Source: an uncultured Opitutales bacterium
GTDB taxonomy: Bacteria; Verrucomicrobiota; Verrucomicrobiia; Opitutales; Coraliomargaritaceae
DNA: 64,000 bases
Assembly: GCA_937775295.1 (NCBI GenBank)
Contig: CALKBZ010000010.1
Span: forward strand, 22,483 to 86,482
Reading direction: 5' to 3'
The translations under genes were made by a program, and so were the position numbers. Below the pieces are notes generated by a model. It saw only the letters and a program-made list of their open reading frames with translations, was not told the DNA's origin and made no database searches. Positions 38,835-50,617 of the stretch are shown here, one piece after another. How positions within the stretch are numbered: the first letter of the stretch is position 1; each line of letters opens with the position of its first letter.

Positions 38835-40046
38835 TTAAGAGTGAATCTTAGCCGCTGCCAGACCTGCGACATTACCGGTCGCAAAGCATGCTTGCATGAG
38901 AAATCCGCCTGTGGGTGCTTCCCAGTCGATCATTTCGCCAGCGCAATAAACATTGGGCAGTTTCTTGAGCATGAGATTCTCATCGAGCTCGCTCCATGCC
39001 ACGCCGCCGCTGGTTGAAATGACTTCATCGATTGGTCGCGCGCCAATCAGTGGAATGCGGCAGGATTTGACGGCTTCGGCCAACTGCTGCGCTGAATCCA
39101 TGTCGCCATACAATTGCTGGATGATCGCACCGGCGCCTTTACTGAGTTTCCAGCGTAGCTGTGCCTCGTGGTAGAAATTCTTCCGTGCGGACTCCATTTT
39201 CTGCACTAAGCGCTCAATCGTAAAAGTTGGCTTGAAATCAATCACGACCTCTGGTGCGTCCATGCCTCGTAAGGTGCGACCGAGTGCGTAGATGGGCGCG
39301 CCTTCGAGCCCGTAGCGTGTGATCATCAATTCGCCGATTTCAAGTTCATCGCCGACGCGGACGTGAATATTATGCAACGGGCACGCTTCTGACTTTTCGC
39401 GTGTTGCATCGGTCCAATCACACTCCCATCCGCAATTAGAAGGCTTGAGCGTTTCGACCGCGATATCGTGCTGCTCGAGGATGGCTACCCATTGGCCATT
39501 GGAGCCGGTTTTCGGCCAGGACGCGCCGCCCATCGCTAAAATGACGGCGTCGAAATCTTGATTAAAGACGCCCTCTTTGCACTCTACTTCCAATTCAATT
39601 TGCTCACCCTGTTGACGTAAACCGAGCCAGCGGTTATTCATCTGAAAATCGACGCCCATCTCGCGCAGGCGCTGCACCCAGCGCCGCAGAATCGGCGCGG
39701 CCTTCTTGGTTTCAGGAAAGACTTTACCGCCGCCCGTCGCAAAGGTATTAATGCCCAGCGACAGCGCCCATTGGCCCATCGCGGTGTTATCAAAATCGGC
39801 GATGTATTTGCGCCATTGTGCGACTGGTAAATCCTTGTTACTCGAATACTGGGCGACAAACGGCTCGAATTCGGCGTTGTTGGTAATGTTCAAGCCACTT
39901 TTGCCAGCGACGAGGAACTTACGCCCGACCGATGGTTTGGCGTCAAAGACTGTGACAAAGGCGCCTTCTGCGGCTGCGACTTCGGCGGCTCGCAGGCCTG
40001 CGGGGCCTCCTCCGATAATGGCGATTGTGCGTGGTGTGCGACTCAT
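38835..40046 (-). CDS. HI0933-type flavoprotein (TIGR03862-like subgroup)
   Basis: The 403-residue protein starts with AIIGGGPAGLRAAEVAAAEG (FAD Rossmann motif, 9-28), then PSVGRKFLVAGKSGLNITN and AILRRWVQRLREMGVDFQ-like text (PILRRWVQRLREMG). It ends with VYCAGEMIDWEAPTGGFLMQ and TGNVAGLAAAK. The WEAPTGGFLMQ form and the GKSGLN motif place it in the subgroup that differs from the classical HI0933/YhiN type at 18807-20093. Substrate is unknown for both. No signal peptide. It lies 390 bases from malQ and 400 bases from lepB with no coupled neighbour. Confidence 0.9.
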   Translation of the reverse strand: MSRTPRTIAIIGGGPAGLRAAEVAAAEGAFVTVFDAKPSVGRKFLVAGKSGLNITNNAEFEPFVAQYSSNKDLPVAQWRKYIADFDNTAMGQWALSLGINTFATGGGKVFPETKKAAPILRRWVQRLREMGVDFQMNNRWLGLRQQGEQIELEVECKEGVFNQDFDAVILAMGGASWPKTGSNGQWVAILEQHDIAVETLKPSNCGWECDWTDATREKSEACPLHNIHVRVGDELEIGELMITRYGLEGAPIYALGRTLRGMDAPEVVIDFKPTFTIERLVQKMESARKNFYHEAQLRWKLSKGAGAIIQQLYGDMDSAQQLAEAVKSCRIPLIGARPIDEVISTSGGVAWSELDENLMLKKLPNVYCAGEMIDWEAPTGGFLMQACFATGNVAGLAAAKIHS

Positions 40047-40453
40047 AGGTGACAGTTGATAGGCAGCAAAAGGGAGATAGGCAAGAGACAGTGTCGAGAT
40101 TATGAGCCCCCGCCCTCACTCGCTTGATCGTTCGCTTGTGATTGAGCCGAAGTGCCGAGTTATGGTGATGCCATGACTTGTCCTATGCGTAGAATTTAAA
40201 CTACCCGCTTCGCTTGAGGCACAGAGGGTTAAAACCTCTGTTTGTTTAACGCACAAATTGGTAGGGAAGCCTTGCCAAGCCGTCCGTTTGCGAGGCTAAA
40301 AGCGCATCGTCATCTTGTTGCCCCTGTCCCACGAGATCCATCGACCAACAGCGCGCTCGGCGCGCACTCCCTACCCGATTCATCTCTACCTAGAGTTCGG
40401 CTCTCTGGTCTCAATCATCAGGCCTCAAGCCTCCGCCCTCAGGTCTCCCAATG
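40047..40453. other. Intergenic region with a 116-base element bounded by inverted ends
   Basis: GGTAGGGA (40260-40267) and TCCCTACC (40368-40375) form an 8-base inverted repeat enclosing 100 bases without a gene; a GCGCGCTCGGCGCGC hairpin lies near the right end. Ahead of it ACAGAGG/CCTCTGT (40221-40241 region) forms a small hairpin. It could be a small non-autonomous repeat element or a structured transcript between the lepB and flavoprotein genes. The rest shows nothing definite. Confidence 0.35.
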
Positions 40454-41677
40454 CTACTCCGCGACGCCCCAGCGTTTTGTGAATGGGTAGTAGATGAAGA
40501 TCGCTTTGCCGATCACCGATGTGTCCGGGACGAATCCCCAATAACGGCTGTCCAGGCTGTTGGCGGAATTGTCACCCAGTGCGACATATTTATCATCGGG
40601 GATCGCCAACGTGCGGCCTTCGGCGAGCAGCGTGTGGTTGATGTAGCCGCCATATTCGCCCTCTTTCGCCGCGTTGCGGCCAAAGGCTGCCACCTCGTCG
40701 CGGGGCTCACCATTGACGAGCAAGGCACCATCAACGATTTTGAGCGTTTCGCCACCGGCACCGCCGATGCGTTTGATGTAATACTTGTCGGTATAGTCGC
40801 CGGTCAGGCGACCGAGTTCTTCACGGATGGCATTGGTGCGAAATACAAACGGATCGCCAGCCTTGGGGCGTTTAAAGTGATAGCTGATACGATCGACGAA
40901 CAGCGCATCACCGAGGGTGATGTCGAAGCGTATGATGGGATCGCCCTTCTCTACGCTCTGCCCGACATTCCAGGCAACTCCGGTCTTGCTGACGGAGGAC
41001 TGAATGACCTTCGAATCTTCCGACGAAAAAGTCTCCATGAGGAGTTTGTTCATATCAAACTCGGCAGGCACTCGCAGCGTGTGTGGCTGCCCTCCGACAT
41101 AGAACGTGTATTCATCCAGCGGTGTCGGCAATACGAGCCACTTGCGCCCTTTCACTCGCTCCTTATAGATCTGAACACCGTTCTGAGACTGTCCCATTGG
41201 GATCAGGATCTCGCCGCTGTTTTGCGCAAACACACTCTTATGCTTCGCGCCTAATGTGAGCTTATCGAAAAGTTTTTCGGCCACATTCGGCGAGTCATCT
41301 TCTGCCGCATACACCACTGAATTCATTCCGCTATAGGTCGGATACATCGAATTCGTGGGAATGATAAACGGCTGAAAAAAGAAGGTGCGCACACCGATCA
41401 CTAGAATCGCTGCCACCAAAATGACTTCCAGATTATCACTCCAAAAAGTCTTTGGGTGAATCTTGCCGCCGATCTTACGCAGCAGTGCATCCAGCCGATC
41501 CATCGCCGCTTCAAGTGGCGCGGACTCCGCAGACTTATCTGCAATCATCGTCTCGATTTCGACGACGCTCTTTTCGAGTTCCTGCAATCGAGCTGCCGAA
41601 GTGACATCGCGGCGATAGTGGTACACCTTACTGGCTGCGTGGAGTAGATCTTTTGCCTGATTACGTAACTTTTTCAT
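40454..41677 (-). CDS. lepB: Signal peptidase I
   Basis: From the ATG at 41677 (MKKLRNQAKDL) the protein has 407 residues, long for the family. It begins with a cytoplasmic basic and coiled-coil-like region (to about 80), one transmembrane helix (NLEVILVAAILVIGVRTFFF) and then the catalytic domain. The nucleophile is Ser110 in FIIPTNSMYPTY; the general base Lys302 lies in YYIKRIGGAGGET. The box E motif is present as GDNSANSLDSRYWGFV. An insert of about 150 residues between the Ser and Lys boxes gives the extra length, as in some Bacteroidetes and Verrucomicrobia enzymes. It removes signal peptides of exported proteins. It follows lepA on the same strand with 48 bases of spacer. Confidence 0.95.
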   Translation of the reverse strand: MKKLRNQAKDLLHAASKVYHYRRDVTSAARLQELEKSVVEIETMIADKSAESAPLEAAMDRLDALLRKIGGKIHPKTFWSDNLEVILVAAILVIGVRTFFFQPFIIPTNSMYPTYSGMNSVVYAAEDDSPNVAEKLFDKLTLGAKHKSVFAQNSGEILIPMGQSQNGVQIYKERVKGRKWLVLPTPLDEYTFYVGGQPHTLRVPAEFDMNKLLMETFSSEDSKVIQSSVSKTGVAWNVGQSVEKGDPIIRFDITLGDALFVDRISYHFKRPKAGDPFVFRTNAIREELGRLTGDYTDKYYIKRIGGAGGETLKIVDGALLVNGEPRDEVAAFGRNAAKEGEYGGYINHTLLAEGRTLAIPDDKYVALGDNSANSLDSRYWGFVPDTSVIGKAIFIYYPFTKRWGVAE

Positions 41678-41725
41678 GGAATATTGGGGATTACTCACTC
41701 TCAAATCTTGAATGGTGAACGTTGC

Positions 41726-43537
<1,812 letters not shown>

Positions 43538-43702
43538 GTAGTTTGAGTCTGTCTTTTAATTCTAAACCTTAATCATAATCTTTCCACTCAATGTCCACTG
43601 TGGAAGTAGAATAATGATGAAAAAGCCCCCTCACCTGCAAATTGCGAGCTTAGGAGAGGATCAATTGGATCATTTCGGGTGCGTCGCCGCGCTGGTCAAA
43701 AA

Positions 43703-44608
43703 CTACTCGGGAAGATCACTAAATTCAGACACTGGCATAATAGTGAGCGTCTTGTCGATGCGCTTGCCGAAGCCAGCGAGCACCTTGCCTGGACCGCACT
43801 CGTAGAAATCGGACAAATTGTTTTGGGTCGCCATATTACGTAGGCAATCTTCAAAACGAACCGACGATACCACTTGGCTGACCAGTGCATCTTTGATTAT
43901 TTGAGCATCGCTCACACGCTCGCCGGTGACGTTAGTGTAAACCGCGATCTCAGGAGTCTTAAAATCGAAGTCTTTGATAAACTCAGCAAACGCATCGCGC
44001 GCTGACACCATGAGCCGACTGTGATAGGCGCCAGCCACGTTAAGTGGCTTGCAGAGCTTGAAGCGGCCCTTTGAGGCTGCGACAGCTTCGAGCACTTGGG
44101 CGTTGTCGCCGGAGATGACGATTTGCCCTGGGCAGTTAAGGTTGGCGATCTCGATATCGAACTCATCGCAGAATGTTTGCACATCCTCTGGAGTGCCACC
44201 GATCACGGCTGCCATGCCTCCTTTAGTCGCGTCGCAAGCGATCTGCATCAAGCGACCACGCTCTGCCACCAGCTTAAGGCCAGTTGCGAAATCAAACACG
44301 CCCGCCGCTGCGAGTGCAGTCAGTTCACCAAGGCTCAAGCCACAGGCAGCAGTCACATTCTCGAGCTTACCCGCTTCCTTTAGTAGACTAAAAAGTGCAT
44401 AGCCCTGGACGTAAAGGGCGGGTTGGCAGACCTTAGTTTCTGTCAAAGCCTCGTTAGGGCCTTCGAAGCAAAGTGTTTTGAGATCCCAACCGAGGATCTC
44501 ATTGGCCTCATCGTAGAGCGCCTTAGCGATTGCAGAGTTCTCATAAAGAGAACGGCCCATGCCCACGAATTGTGCGCCTTGTCCGGAAAAAAGAAGTCCT
44601 GTTGCCAT
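43703..44608 (-). CDS. fabD: Malonyl-CoA:ACP transacylase
   Basis: FabD loads malonate onto acyl-carrier protein in fatty acid synthesis. The 301-residue protein begins LLFSGQGAQFVGMGR and has the nucleophile elbow GLSLGEL with Ser92; the usual residue before the Ser is His, here Leu. The catalytic His is in AGAYHSRLM and the C-terminal QVVSSVRFEDC and YECGPGKVLAG are present, so the protein should be active. No other fatty acid synthesis gene is adjacent. A 165-base spacer without a gene separates it from lepA. Confidence 0.94.
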   Translation of the reverse strand: MATGLLFSGQGAQFVGMGRSLYENSAIAKALYDEANEILGWDLKTLCFEGPNEALTETKVCQPALYVQGYALFSLLKEAGKLENVTAACGLSLGELTALAAAGVFDFATGLKLVAERGRLMQIACDATKGGMAAVIGGTPEDVQTFCDEFDIEIANLNCPGQIVISGDNAQVLEAVAASKGRFKLCKPLNVAGAYHSRLMVSARDAFAEFIKDFDFKTPEIAVYTNVTGERVSDAQIIKDALVSQVVSSVRFEDCLRNMATQNNLSDFYECGPGKVLAGFGKRIDKTLTIMPVSEFSDLPE

Positions 44609-44915
44609 AAAGTATAAGTGTCGTGTGGTTGACTTTGTTGAAACGACAGAAACTTGGCGTCCTCGCCAGAGGAATCAATCAGAAAGCGGTCGCTGCGGTG
44701 ACTATTAGAATCGTCATTTCATTTCGGCATACCCCCCGCTGTAATTAGTGAGATTGTTACACCGGCCACGACAGACCGATGTTGTCGGCCGATTCCTAGA
44801 ATTCCTCAAATAGTGCCTATTAATTTTAGTGCAGTCGCCGGCAACCCTCACTTAGTAACCCGAAATAAGCGCGCTGGCTGCGGCTTGATAGACCACTTTC
44901 GAGGATCCGTTGCTC
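44609..44915. other. Intergenic region upstream of fabD
   Basis: This region contains no open frame, promoter or palindrome I can support. A short CGACAGACCGATGTTGTCGG hairpin occurs near 44768. It adjoins the remnant at 44916-45366. Confidence 0.4.
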
Positions 44916-45366
44916 TCATGCCACCGCCCCGAGCGGTTTCATGGTGCGTGTAATAAGGCAGTCATTGAGTCCGCGCACCTCCTTGGACAAATATTCAAGC
45001 AGGTTGCCTCGATCCAAACCGTCACGCCGATCATTAATCAATACAGCGCTCTCGGTCGTGGCATGCCCTAGGGTCACGCGGTTGATCAGTCTGGATGCAG
45101 GCGACAAGTTCTCGATCAATCGTTTTTTGTAAGATCGACCATTTTTTCAAATGCAACCTGCTGTTGCCCGTTAACCAGCCAAAGGGCACGTATTGACGAA
45201 TTGACGAGAAAATTGAATGTGCACCAAAGGGAGTTTATTGACTTCAAGCCGCGTATCTTGCCCAGCCAGAGAATTGGTGCAAAACCTTCGATGTTCCAGT
45301 CCTTCGCTCGCTCATGCGCCCCATCCTCAGGTCGGCGCCTGAACTTAGGCGTGCTGCAGCTCTGAT
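44916..45366 (-). pseudogene. Unrecognised gene remnant between tpiA and fabD
   Basis: On the minus strand a stop-free frame upstream of 45116 reads HERAKDWNIEGFAPILWLG, KIRGLKSINSLWCTFNFLVN, and SSIRALWLVNGQQQVAFEK to TGA at 45118-45116. A shift near 45119 then leads into IENLSPASRLINRVTLGHAT, INDRRDGLDRGNLLEYLSKE and VRGLNDCLITRTMKPLGAVA with a stop at 44916-44918. The two parts are adjacent, same strand, protein-like in composition and probably belong to one former gene whose 5' end is unclear. No family is recognised. Confidence 0.4.
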
Positions 45367-45518
45367 GAGCCTTCGCTGTTCTTAGCGAGTCATTGCAGCC
45401 AATGCTCTATAACAAACGAGCATTTCCCTGTGGCGAATTGTCGAAACGATTTCGACAGTCACACGACCAGATCGAAACCGCTTTGCGGACTTCGCAATGA
45501 CGCCAGGTAAGCTGGCAC

Positions 45519-45554
45519 AAAAAAGGCCGAAGCGTAAACGCTTCGGCCTTTTAA
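45519..45554 (-). terminator. Rho-independent terminator after tpiA
   Basis: AAAAGGCCGAAGCG (45521-45534) and CGCTTCGGCCTTTT (45539-45552) form a perfect 14-base-pair stem with a four-base loop. On the minus strand the transcript ends in a T-run (TTTTTTG). It lies 20 bases after the tpiA stop and would also work on the plus strand. Confidence 0.92.
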
Positions 45555-45571
45555 AATGTGATGTAAGCCGC

Positions 45572-46351
45572 TTACTTGGAAAGCTTCGCTGCGCTCTCGA
45601 CGAGAGCTGCAAAGGAGCTCGCCTTGAGCGCTGCACCACCGATGAGACCGCCGTCGATGTTTGGCTTAGCAAGGAGCTCATCTGCGTTTTCTGGCTTCAT
45701 GGAACCACCGTAGAGGATACGCACCTTATCAGCTGCTTCTGCACCAATCAGACCGGCAAGCAGACTGCGGATTTCCGCGTGCACTTCCTCAGCCATCTCT
45801 GGTGTCGCTGTCTTACCAGTGCCGATCGCCCAAACTGGCTCGTAAGCAATGACCAGTGCGTCTGCAGCGCTTGCAGTGACTCCAACGAGTGCACCTTCGA
45901 GCTGAGTCTTGATGACTTCGTTGACCTTGCCGGCTTCACGCTCGTCTAGTGTTTCACCAATGCAAACGATTGGCTTAAGGTTTGCTGCAAGTGCGACGAG
46001 TGTCTTCTTGTTAACGATCGCGTCGGTTTCACCGAAGTATTCGCGGCGCTCTGAGTGCCCGAGTATGACGAACTTGCAGAACAGGTGGCGAAGCATCTCA
46101 GCTGAGATTTCACCAGTGTAAGCACCCGACGCTTCAAAGTGCATATTTTGCGCACCAAGAGAAACGTTGGAATCAGTTACCACCTGAGACACTGCTTCGA
46201 TTGCCGTGAAGGTTGGGCAAACGCAGACAGTCACTTCGGTCTGTGGGCCAACGATGCTGACGACATCTTTTGCGAGCTCAGCACCTTCGGCCGAGTTCAA
46301 GTTCATTTTCCAGTTACCTGCGATGAGGTATTTGCGTGCTATTTTACTCAT
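45572..46351 (-). CDS. tpiA: Triosephosphate isomerase
   Basis: The 259-residue enzyme interconverts dihydroxyacetone phosphate and glyceraldehyde 3-phosphate. Catalytic Lys is in AGNWKMN (K15), His in VILGHSERREYF (about 100), Glu in AYEPVWAIGTGKTATPEMAE (about 170), and the phosphate-binding loops YGGSMKPEN and GGLIGGAAL are complete. It follows pgk and gap on the same strand, forming a gap-pgk-tpi arrangement of lower glycolysis, and ends in a strong terminator. Confidence 0.97.
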   Translation of the reverse strand: MSKIARKYLIAGNWKMNLNSAEGAELAKDVVSIVGPQTEVTVCVCPTFTAIEAVSQVVTDSNVSLGAQNMHFEASGAYTGEISAEMLRHLFCKFVILGHSERREYFGETDAIVNKKTLVALAANLKPIVCIGETLDEREAGKVNEVIKTQLEGALVGVTASAADALVIAYEPVWAIGTGKTATPEMAEEVHAEIRSLLAGLIGAEAADKVRILYGGSMKPENADELLAKPNIDGGLIGGAALKASSFAALVESAAKLSK

Positions 46352-46389
46352 AGTATTTTTTGAATTTTATAATTTATAATTAGAAGAAA

Positions 46390-46413
46390 TAAAAGGCAAC
46401 GCTCTGTCGTTGC
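46390..46413 (-). terminator. Hairpin between pgk and tpiA
   Basis: GCAACG (46396-46401) and CGTTGC (46408-46413) form a 6-base-pair stem, followed on the minus strand by CTTTTATTTCTTC. It lies about 50 bases after the pgk stop and could act as a weak or partial terminator before tpiA. A second small hairpin (GAAATG/CATTTC) lies at about 46425-46442. Confidence 0.45.
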
Positions 46414-46460
46414 AGAAAAGAGGTGGAAATGGCGAATCATTTCCCCCCAATAAAATGTGT

Positions 46461-47654
<1,194 letters not shown>

Positions 47655-47760
47655 ATTAAAAAGTAATAAGTGGTAGTGAAAGTGAGAGTAATGATTGTGC
47701 GCGGATAGCGAAACAATGATCCTTTAAACCAGAAAAATAAAAGCCCAGAAATGGGAACCA

Positions 47761-47815
47761 AAAAAAAGGCCGCCGCTACAGAGTATCCGTTGGATGGGAA
47801 ACCTGCGCGGCGGCC
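47761..47815 (-). terminator. Terminator after gap with a long structured loop
   Basis: GGCCGCCGC (47768-47776) and GCGGCGGCC (47807-47815) form a perfect 9-base-pair stem with a 30-base apical part. The apical part carries an inner ATCC/GGAT hairpin. On the minus strand it is followed by T8. It lies about 30 bases after the gap stop, upstream of pgk, so pgk-tpi would depend on read-through or their own promoter. Confidence 0.85.
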
Positions 47816-47843
47816 AGAAATTCAAGATGCGATTAGCAAGTTC

Positions 47844-48869
<1,026 letters not shown>

Positions 48870-49258
48870 TTATATATGTATGTTATTTTTCAGTTTGAGA
48901 TGAGAAATTTAATGAGCAGGCACTAAGTAATGAGGTTCGCAGCATTGGCAAGAATTATCCGCTAGCATTGTGTAATCACGGAATAACCAGTGGACAATCA
49001 GTACAGAGATTAAGGATACTGAGCTAATACTGTTTAAGCAGTAAACGAGGTAAAACCGACTTTTTTCGGTAAAACCACTGCACGCGATCTTGATCAGAGT
49101 GAAACCGCTTGACAATAAAGCACTAATAGTCGTCCTTCCGGCCCTGATTCGGATGCCTGACACAGATCTAGCTGCAAGATATTGCAACAGATCTTGTTCA
49201 AGTAATAGATGCATGCTAGTTTGCTGCTGTACGTCAGATATCCGTATGCTTCATACTT
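48870..49258. other. Divergent spacer between gap and the desaturase gene
   Basis: The 389-base spacer must carry promoters in both directions. A perfect TTGACA (49109-49114) points to the plus strand but has no good -10 at normal spacing. A GATAAT lies on the minus strand near 48951-48956. The hairpin ACCGA/TCGGT occurs at about 49055-49070. No open frame. Confidence 0.3.
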
Positions 49259-50359
49259 ATGAAAATTAAAAATTGGGACATTTTCGTGTTCATCGTCTTT
49301 TATCACCTATTACTGGTGGTACTGATTCCAGCTGCGATCGCAGCGGTAAGTTGGCCCGCTATTATATTATTTTTGATCACTTACATAATTGGCGGTATGT
49401 CGATCACTGTCGGTTACCACCGTCTCTACGCGCACAAGGCCTATACCGCCAATGCCTTTTTCGAATGGTGCGTCTTACTGGGCTCAGCGCTTTCCCTGGA
49501 AATGTCCGCGCTCAAGTGGTCACACGATCACCGGATTCACCACAACCATGTCGATACGGACAAAGACCCCTACTCGATCAATAAAGGGTTTTGGTATGCG
49601 CACGTGCTCTGGTTGTTCGACTACCAGCGCAATTACGACGCGACTCTAGTCCCAGACTTACTGAAGAACCCGCGCGTCGTCGCGCAAGATCGCTACTATG
49701 GGTTGTTTGTCGCGATAGTGAATCTTGCTGTGTTTGGTATTGGCTGTCTTTTAGTTGGGCCACTCGCTGCCTTTTACTTTGGTGTGCTTCTGCGTATCGC
49801 GATGATCCATCACAGCACCTGGTTTATCAACTCATTGTGCCACACGATTGGCTCGAAGACATATGCTCGCGAATTGAGCGCAGTGGATAACGCCCTACTC
49901 GCATTACTTACATTTGGTGAAGGTTACCACAACTATCACCACGCCTTTGCCGCTGATTATCGCAACGGCATCCGCTGGTATCACTTCGACCCTTCTAAAT
50001 GGACGATCTGGCTCGCCTCCAAACTCGGCATGGCTGGCAAGCTGCGCGTTATTAATGACATCGCTTTGCAAAAGGCGCTGGTACTGAAGGATAAGCAACT
50101 GATCCTCGGACACTTGGAAGCAGAAGTAGATGCCGTCGCTGCTGATCTCAAAGCAAAGCTCGAAGACGTCTCTAGTGTATTCGAAGCCAAAGCCGCAGAG
50201 ATCATGCTCAAAGCGCGCGAACTCAAACAAGCGAGTGACGACCAAAGCAAAGCCCTTCAAAAAGAAATGAAGGCGCTGCGCGCCTCCCTCAAGATCACAT
50301 GGAACGAATGGATCGCGCTAACCAAACAAGCGACCAAGCAATACGACTTGGCACACTAG
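49259..50359 (+). CDS. Fatty acid (acyl-CoA type) desaturase with C-terminal coiled coil
   Basis: The 366-residue membrane diiron enzyme has two transmembrane pairs and the three His boxes of acyl-CoA desaturases: HRLYAH (about 55-60), HDHRIHH (about 90-96) and HNYHH (about 224-228). It introduces double bonds into acyl chains, helping membrane fluidity. Unlike the standard catalytic unit of about 290 residues it ends with a charged, alternating hydrophobic segment (about 290-366; EAEVDAVAADLKAKLEDVSS onward) predicted to form a coiled coil. The ATG at 49259 is preceded by no clear Shine-Dalgarno. It stands alone, with the debranching gene converging from the other side. Confidence 0.9.
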   Translation: MKIKNWDIFVFIVFYHLLLVVLIPAAIAAVSWPAIILFLITYIIGGMSITVGYHRLYAHKAYTANAFFEWCVLLGSALSLEMSALKWSHDHRIHHNHVDTDKDPYSINKGFWYAHVLWLFDYQRNYDATLVPDLLKNPRVVAQDRYYGLFVAIVNLAVFGIGCLLVGPLAAFYFGVLLRIAMIHHSTWFINSLCHTIGSKTYARELSAVDNALLALLTFGEGYHNYHHAFAADYRNGIRWYHFDPSKWTIWLASKLGMAGKLRVINDIALQKALVLKDKQLILGHLEAEVDAVAADLKAKLEDVSSVFEAKAAEIMLKARELKQASDDQSKALQKEMKALRASLKITWNEWIALTKQATKQYDLAH

Positions 50360-50617
50360 GCGGACGAAACACGCTCGATCATTATCAACCAAGCCCTCAC
50401 GCGTACTGCGCGCCAAGTCTTCCTAGTGTTTCATCGTCGATTACTCGGACCGGCGTTGATGTGCCACATAGGTTGATTGCACCGCACAAGTGACCAAGAG
50501 ATAATGAGTGAGGGGCGGCACGGCCTCATGGTAGCAGATGCATATACCGTGAATGGAGCGCCCACGCTACTAACCCACCAAACGACGGAGGCCCTTTGTT
50601 GTTGATTGAGAAATCGA

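Noticed and set aside
43614..43805. 63-residue plus-strand frame between lepA and fabD
   Set aside because: Half of it is antisense to fabD and no supporting signal was seen.
44916..45119. 67-residue minus-strand frame as an intact gene
   Set aside because: Protein-like sequence continues upstream in another frame, so it is treated as part of a remnant.
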